Assembly: GCF_039522605.1 (NCBI RefSeq)
Contig: NZ_BAAADS010000015.1
Location: 110,769 to 174,768 of the forward strand
Length of the DNA: 64,000 bases
Direction of reading: 5' to 3'
Source: Lentibacillus siamensis
GTDB taxonomy: Bacteria; Bacillota; Bacilli; Bacillales; Amphibacillaceae
Part shown: piece after piece, positions 59,897-64,000 of the stretch
How the letters are laid out: the number at the start of each line of letters is the position of its first letter
Position numbering within the stretch: position 1 is the stretch's first letter
The notes under the pieces: generated by a model
What the model saw: the letters and a program-made list of their open reading frames with translations, nothing else
Databases searched by the model: none
What the model was told of the DNA's origin: nothing
Translations under genes and position numbers: made by a program

Positions 59897-60124
59897 AGAC
59901 TTTGGCCTATTCATTCAAACAGTATATTTTTAGATAATTTGGAATTTAACCGCATATTTGCTTGTGTGCTCTATAAAACTTATATATGCCGATATATACT
60001 TGTATATAATATTTTAAGCTTTTATTTGCTCGCTAATTGCTTTAATTATCCGAATAATTTTATGGACAAATATCTTGGAGGAGTCTAATATTGAACGTAA
60101 TACTTAATAAATGGAGGGGAAATT

Positions 60125-61042
60125 ATGCAGATTACCGTTTTAGGTGCAGGCGCCTTAGGTGGTTATTTTGGATCACGGTGGGAGAAAGCCGGTGCAGATG
60201 TAACCTTCCTTGTCAGGGAGAAAAGGGCTGAGCAGCTGCGCAGGAATGGATTGAAAGTTTTCAGCAGCAAAGGGGATTATACAAACAATAAACCAAAAGT
60301 AGTAACGGATACACATCAGATTGATCATCCTGAGCTTGTTTTTGTAAGTGTTAAAGGCTATCATTTACAGAATACAATTGATGATTTGAAAATATTGACG
60401 GAAAAAGGGGCATATGTCCTGCCTGTATTAAATGGCATGGAACATATTCCAGTTTTGCAAAAAGAATTGGGTAATGAAGCCGTGATTCCCGGATTGTCGT
60501 TTATTATGGCGACGTTGGATGATTCAGGGCATGTTATTCATTCAAGTCAATTTCACCGCATCATTTTCGGGATGCTGCATGATTCACAGAAAGAAATATG
60601 CAGCCGATTGGAGAACCTTTGTGGAAAAACAGATTTGGAAGCTGTAAACAGCAGTGATTCCATTCTGCATGAACTGTGGAAGAAGTATACATTTATAAAT
60701 GCATTTTCCGGAATAACTACCGCCGTTGATTTGCCAATTGGGCCAGTCCGTGAAAATCCGGATACATTTCGAATCGCTGAACAGATACTTGTTGAAATGC
60801 AGCGATTGGCCGGTCAATATGGTGTCACGGTATCGGACAAGGAAGTTGAGGAGGCGAAAAAAACACTCCGAAATCTGGATCCGGAAGCGACGTCCTCCAT
60901 GCATCAGGACCGGCGCAAGGAACTGCCGCTGGAAGTGGATCATCTTCATGGCGGAGCAATTCGGCTGGCAAAAGACAAGGGGATAGATGTGCCATATTTA
61001 GATGCAATCCATGGCATGATCAAGCCATTTGAAAGGATATAA
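60125..61042 (+). CDS. panE: 2-dehydropantoate 2-reductase
   Basis: NADPH-dependent ketopantoate reductase of pantothenate synthesis. 305 residues: Rossmann motif VLGAGALGGYFGSRWEKAG (about 4-22), VSVKGYHL (about 74), NGMEHIP (about 100), catalytic Lys in HELWKKYTFINAFSGITTA (about 180-198) and the Ser/Glu block SSMHQDRRKELPLEVDHLHGG (about 256-276). Several PanE paralogues are common in Bacillaceae, so it might instead reduce another 2-oxoacid. ATG with GGAGGGG upstream; 4 bases before a GNAT gene. Confidence 0.88.
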   Translation: MQITVLGAGALGGYFGSRWEKAGADVTFLVREKRAEQLRRNGLKVFSSKGDYTNNKPKVVTDTHQIDHPELVFVSVKGYHLQNTIDDLKILTEKGAYVLPVLNGMEHIPVLQKELGNEAVIPGLSFIMATLDDSGHVIHSSQFHRIIFGMLHDSQKEICSRLENLCGKTDLEAVNSSDSILHELWKKYTFINAFSGITTAVDLPIGPVRENPDTFRIAEQILVEMQRLAGQYGVTVSDKEVEEAKKTLRNLDPEATSSMHQDRRKELPLEVDHLHGGAIRLAKDKGIDVPYLDAIHGMIKPFERI

Positions 61043-61046
61043 TCGA

Positions 61047-61481
61047 ATGTATAAGATACGTGAACTGAAAAGAACCGATATTCCAGCAATCAATGCATTG
61101 GCTGAAAATGAGGGGAATATCCATTTACACCAGAAGGAACAGCCTATCAGCGATAACACTTTTGACAATATATTTGCCGGAAATGCAGAAAGACTCTATG
61201 TGATTGAAGAGAGCAGTGCTGTACGCGCATTTATTTTGTTTGAATTGAACAAAGAATCGAAACAAATCTACATTCATAAGCTGACTGTTGGGACAAGTTA
61301 TGTTAAAAAAGGCTTGGATGAGCATTTATACAGCAAGGTGGAGCGGCTTGCCGAACGCAATGGCTATGAACAAATGCTGGCTGAAATTACAACATCAAGT
61401 TCGATAGTTCATACCTTTTTTGAGGAAAAGGGCTGGTATCGGTTAAATGGCAGTGATACGTTCTACAAGGCTGTTTTATAA
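61047..61481 (+). CDS. GNAT-family N-acetyltransferase
   Basis: 144 residues. YKIRELKRTDIPAINALAENE is the typical GNAT N-terminus and IYIHKLTVGTSYVKKGLDEHLYSKVERLAERNGYEQMLAEI (about 74-114) covers strand 4 and the acetyl-CoA loop, where the usual R-x-x-G-x-G is degraded to VKKGLD. C-terminal FFEEKGWYRL fits. GAAAGGATA lies before the ATG at 61047. Overlap region with panE suggests co-transcription. Substrate unknown. Confidence 0.75.
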   Translation: MYKIRELKRTDIPAINALAENEGNIHLHQKEQPISDNTFDNIFAGNAERLYVIEESSAVRAFILFELNKESKQIYIHKLTVGTSYVKKGLDEHLYSKVERLAERNGYEQMLAEITTSSSIVHTFFEEKGWYRLNGSDTFYKAVL

Positions 61482-61733
61482 AAGGTTGTTGTTATTAGAC
61501 AATAATGAAGCTGTGACATAGTATTATCTATTCTGGTTCCCTGACTTCACGGCTGGAATATATTCGCTTTCAGTATTATAAGGTGGCAAATAGGGATACA
61601 AGTCCGTCACCAGAGATTGGTTGACAACTTATGTGCCCCACCGAGAAGCCGATGGAGCGCATAAATCGTATGATAAGTGATAAATGTCCCTGCGGATATT
61701 AGCGGCAAGGACACATTATCTTATGAAGGAATG

Positions 61734-61769
61734 CGGTTATTGATTAAAATCAACAAATATCCAATTAAA
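61734..61769. repeat. 36-bp direct repeat, left copy
   Basis: CGGTTATTG then AAAATCAACAAATATCC and AATTAAA; matches 63618-63653 with two mismatches. The pair brackets the DUF4183 region. Otherwise 61482-61804 shows no gene. Confidence 0.75.
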
Positions 61770-61804
61770 AGTAGTGTGTTTTGTAAGATGATAGGGGGCG
61801 TCTG

Positions 61805-62275
61805 TTACCCAGTAACAATGACAAATAGTAGAATAACAGGGGCGTCCTTTGGAGGAGAGTCACTGGATTTCAGGTATAGAGTACCTTCCTCGATATCGTA
61901 AATAGATGGAGGCTGCAACAGACCATTTACAAATAAATTTATATTGGAAACGTCGTTGGGGTCAAGTATGTCACTACTTCCGTATTGCTTTAATGCATCT
62001 TTGTTCGTATAAATTTTTTTACCTTCTTCAGCAAAGGCAATGTATTGAACAGTCTCCACTCCTATGGGGGCTGGTGTGTATCCCGAAGACACATTGATCG
62101 TAATAGATGGACTGAATATTGGATTAAATGTATTTGTGTTGGTTGGACTAATTTCAATACCGTTCTTAACCTCCCTGCTCTCCTTATCGCAATGATGGCA
62201 GCGGCATTGTGGATAGAGGTGCCTGTCACAGGGGGCCTTGGTTCCCTTATAATAGCGGTATTGTTTTTCGTTCAA
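61805..62275 (-). CDS. DUF4183 protein
   Basis: 156 residues. C-terminal half carries DUF4183 (KKIYTNKDALKQYGSSDILDPNDVSNINLFVNGLLQPPSIYDIEEGTLYL, about 88-138; LFVNGLLQPP is its hallmark). N-terminal part is basic with a His/Cys cluster (CDRHLYPQCRCHHCDKE, about 16-32) and a Thr/Asn/Pro linker. DUF4183 occurs in spore-forming Bacillaceae, often with exosporium or coat proteins; a spore-surface role is inferred. TTG start 7 bases from GAGGTG. Confidence 0.8.
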   Translation of the reverse strand: MNEKQYRYYKGTKAPCDRHLYPQCRCHHCDKESREVKNGIEISPTNTNTFNPIFSPSITINVSSGYTPAPIGVETVQYIAFAEEGKKIYTNKDALKQYGSSDILDPNDVSNINLFVNGLLQPPSIYDIEEGTLYLKSSDSPPKDAPVILLFVIVTG

Positions 62276-62360
62276 TGGTTTTCACCTCTTCCTGAAATAA
62301 AATTATGCTTTTCTAGTATCTTATTTTAAGGAAGGTGATTTGACTGTGCAGCTGACGGAG

Positions 62361-62493
62361 AAGTTAGGGTGTCTAGAATAAAGTGTTTAAATCAAGCCCT
62401 TTATACAAAGGTTTTTCACCACTTTAGCAAACCTTCCATTTTCTCTTTTGTATCCCAAATTAAACTTTACCTTCTTTGTAAACAATGACAGTT
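62361..62493 (-). mobile_element. Possible 3' remnant of an insertion sequence
   Basis: On the minus strand a short open fragment (FTKKVKFNLGYKRENGRFAKVV-type, ending at 62387) is basic and transposase-like, and the adjoining TCTAGACACCCT could be a terminal repeat. The 5' part is missing. I cannot name the IS family; the call is weak. The rest of 62276-62665 shows no gene. Confidence 0.25.
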
Positions 62494-62665
62494 ATTTTAT
62501 ATTCCTAATACGGTTCAAATATGATTTCGGCCTTTAAAAACACTTTGAGGCTCATTAAAGCAGGAAACAGTGCATAAATATTAAGGTGTATTAGATAATT
62601 ATAAATTGAATCAAAGTCGTTTTTTTGGTAACAAATGTCATCGTTTTACAGGGGGAGGATTGTTT

Positions 62666-63064
62666 ATGAGCATTGAACTTTTTTCACCAGCACCAACGGC
62701 CATTCGGGTATTTAAAGTAGGAGAGCCTAACCCCAAAAAAGTAAAACAAATGATTTATGGGCAGGCTACATCAGATGCAAATGGCATAGCAAAAATTTAT
62801 TTTACAGACAATGGATTAGCAGATGGTAACTCATTACTGCAAACAATTGACTATGCTGTGGCAAGTGTATATTCCACAAATTCCACAATAAATGCAAGAC
62901 CAAGGGTGCAAATGCGGGAGAAGAATATTACTAAAAAATATGTCTCCGCCAATGTTACAAATATTAGTGGTGTAACACTTTTGGGAGTTACTGTATTAGG
63001 TTCAGAAAATCCAGTGAGTGGAGCTATTGTAGATTTTATGATCTTAGGTAGTTTAAATAGTTAA
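62666..63064 (+). CDS. Unrecognised beta-rich protein in the DUF4183 locus
   Basis: 132 residues with no signal peptide and no Cys. Composition (Ser, Asn, Val, Ala, Ile) and alternating hydrophobic pattern suggest a beta-sandwich: KVKQMIYGQATSDANGIAKIYF and YVSANVTNISGVTLLGVTVLGSENPVSGAIVDFMILGS. I do not recognise a family. ATG preceded by GGGGGAGG, so translation is likely. Flanked by two divergent or convergent DUF4183 genes; a spore-surface or adhesin-like role is only a guess from context. Confidence 0.7.
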   Translation: MSIELFSPAPTAIRVFKVGEPNPKKVKQMIYGQATSDANGIAKIYFTDNGLADGNSLLQTIDYAVASVYSTNSTINARPRVQMREKNITKKYVSANVTNISGVTLLGVTVLGSENPVSGAIVDFMILGSLNS

Positions 63065-63159
63065 GACAGGGGTGTATTGTAAATCCAAGTCGACTTTCTA
63101 TGTGTCCCGCCAATATTTGTGACGGGATATAATGAGATAATATCTGTCCATTGCTTAAT

Positions 63160-63542
63160 TTAAGTTTCAAATGTTCCCGAGGATGTTGGTGAGAAGTTGA
63201 CGACTTGTAGTATGATGGGTGTGTTATTTTTGATCGAAGAGCCCCCTGTTGGAACTTGAATTACCAATGATCCAGTCCTGCGGTTCCAGGGGTATAGGTT
63301 GACAAGCCTTGCATTTGCTCAACGCCGTTAACGTAAACCGAGAAATAACTATTATTATTTGCGAGGTCTGGAAGCGCAGTAGCCGCTGAGCCGTTATCCT
63401 GTAAAAAGTCGCCTGCATCAATCGTTAATGTACCTCCAGCAGCAGTATTGGTTGTTGTGATATAAAAGAATTTTGCGGAATTGGGATTCACGTTGGTGGT
63501 AATCGCTCCATCAATAGATATTTTCATTAGTTGAAGTGCCAT
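63160..63542 (-). pseudogene. DUF4183 gene with a one-base frameshift
   Basis: Starts at MALQLMKISIDGAITT (ATG 63542, GGAGGTG upstream) and runs through SYFSVYVNGVEQMQGLSTYTPGTAG, then the frame hits a stop at 63261. Shifting frame by one base at about 63273-63276 restores the expected family ending (GSLVIQVPTGG, then NTPIILQVVNF) to a TAA at 63160-63162. One base, most simply a G in CTGG(G)ATC, is missing. Either a pseudogene or a sequencing error; the ending is otherwise intact, which favours a recent event or error. Confidence 0.8.
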
Positions 63543-63617
63543 GTTAATTTTCACCTCCGTTTTCAGTGGCGTTGCCTTATCTTATGAAATGGATTTGAAA
63601 GCGTCTGGTTAGCGGTC

Positions 63618-63653
63618 CGGTTATTGTTGAAAATCAACAAATATCCAATTAAA
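63618..63653. repeat. 36-bp direct repeat, right copy
   Basis: Same sequence and orientation as 61734-61769 with two mismatches. Lies just upstream of the frameshifted DUF4183 gene. Confidence 0.75.
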
Positions 63654-63730
63654 GTGTTGGGTGAATAGAAGGTGTTAAAAGTGACTTCATTGAAATATAA
63701 AACTTACTCCAGCTTCAATAAATCATAGAA

Positions 63731-63940
63731 CTAATCAATTCTGTTTCGTTCCTCCATTCTAAGAAGATAAATCAAAATTCCACGTGGAATAACACCAATA
63801 AGTATCGTTATAATATAATCAATTAATATCAGAAATGGCTTTGGCTTCAGGAAAGTATACACACCCAAATTCTCTAAAAGATAATTATAATATCCGAATA
63901 CAAGTAGAGCCGAAAAAACGATATATACAACCTGAATTAT
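63731..63940 (-). pseudogene. Small two-helix membrane protein with damaged start
   Basis: About 69 codons open to a TAG at 63731. The peptide has two membrane helices (VVYIVFSALLVFGYY and FLILIDYIITILIGVIPRG) and a charged end (RMEERNRID), which looks like a genuine protein. No ATG/GTG/TTG starts the frame; an ATG with AAGGGA upstream lies one base out of frame at about 63948. A one-base deletion near 63940 would explain this; a non-standard ATA/ATT start is the alternative. Confidence 0.4.
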
Positions 63941-64000
63941 TCATAGAAATCCCTTAATATCATGCTAACTCATGTCTGCCAAGAGATTTTACTAAATTGA

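Overview
The window is a chromosomal segment of a low-to-mid G+C, endospore-forming member of the Bacillaceae. The halotolerant Virgibacillus / Oceanobacillus / Lentibacillus side of the family fits best. Evidence: spore-coat CotX-type genes at the left end, B. subtilis-like lipM-lipA, fruRKA and yclNOPQ loci, T-box control of trp, an ectoine-type osmolyte ABC transporter, AGGAGG ribosome sites and frequent TTG/GTG starts. Genus is an inference; no rRNA or tRNA gene was seen.

Layout. 1-1.6 kb: minus-strand spore-coat cluster. 1.8-3.7 kb: lipM-lipA (protein lipoylation) behind a canonical TPP riboswitch. 4.1-10.7 kb: trpEDCFBA on the minus strand behind a strong promoter and two tandem tryptophan T-boxes; trpG is absent. 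10.8-17.2 kb: ddl, nitroreductase, cupin, nucleoside deaminase, an ABC-F ATPase with its own regulated-looking leader, fructosamine-kinase-like protein and a DUF2269 membrane protein. 17.4-21 kb: fruR-fruK-fruA. 21.2-25 kb: HD hydrolase, a peptidoglycan carboxypeptidase lipoprotein, a tandem rhodanese, tag and a GNAT-like gene. 25.1-25.45 kb: a dispersed repeat holding a 52-N assembly gap. 25.5-32.1 kb: amidase, a second ABC-F gene with a 38-codon leader peptide and attenuator, a winged-helix protein, an aldo/keto reductase and rsgA behind a 21-codon upstream ORF. 32.3-37.1 kb: RelA/SpoT-like HD hydrolase, TetR regulator with divergent membrane protein, type 2 idi, metallo-beta-lactamase-fold hydrolase and a FrnE-like DsbA protein. 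37.4-41.1 kb: Fur-boxed petrobactin-type importer yclNOPQ. 41.4-50.8 kb: SurA/PrsA-like lipoprotein, the his operon hisZGDBHAFIC (minus) and divergent hisJ. 50.9-56.1 kb: DUF454, lipase-like protein, murB, EamA, TRIC-like and DinB genes. 56.4-59.7 kb: ectoine/hydroxyectoine-type ehuBCDA. 60.1-61.5 kb: panE and a GNAT gene. 61.7-64 kb: two DUF4183 genes (one frameshifted) and other broken or unknown genes, flanked by a 36-bp direct repeat.

The most unusual feature is a set of non-coding intergenic arrays with a 20- or 21-bp period (about two helical turns). There are at least nine, in several unrelated sequence families. Almost all sit at gene 3' ends; two lie inside the trp and his operons. 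One family (core AATACGATCCTTCA) occurs three times. Other leads are the TPP riboswitch in front of lipoate genes, two ABC-F leaders and the alternative-hairpin leader of rsgA. All functional links drawn from sequence alone are marked as inference.
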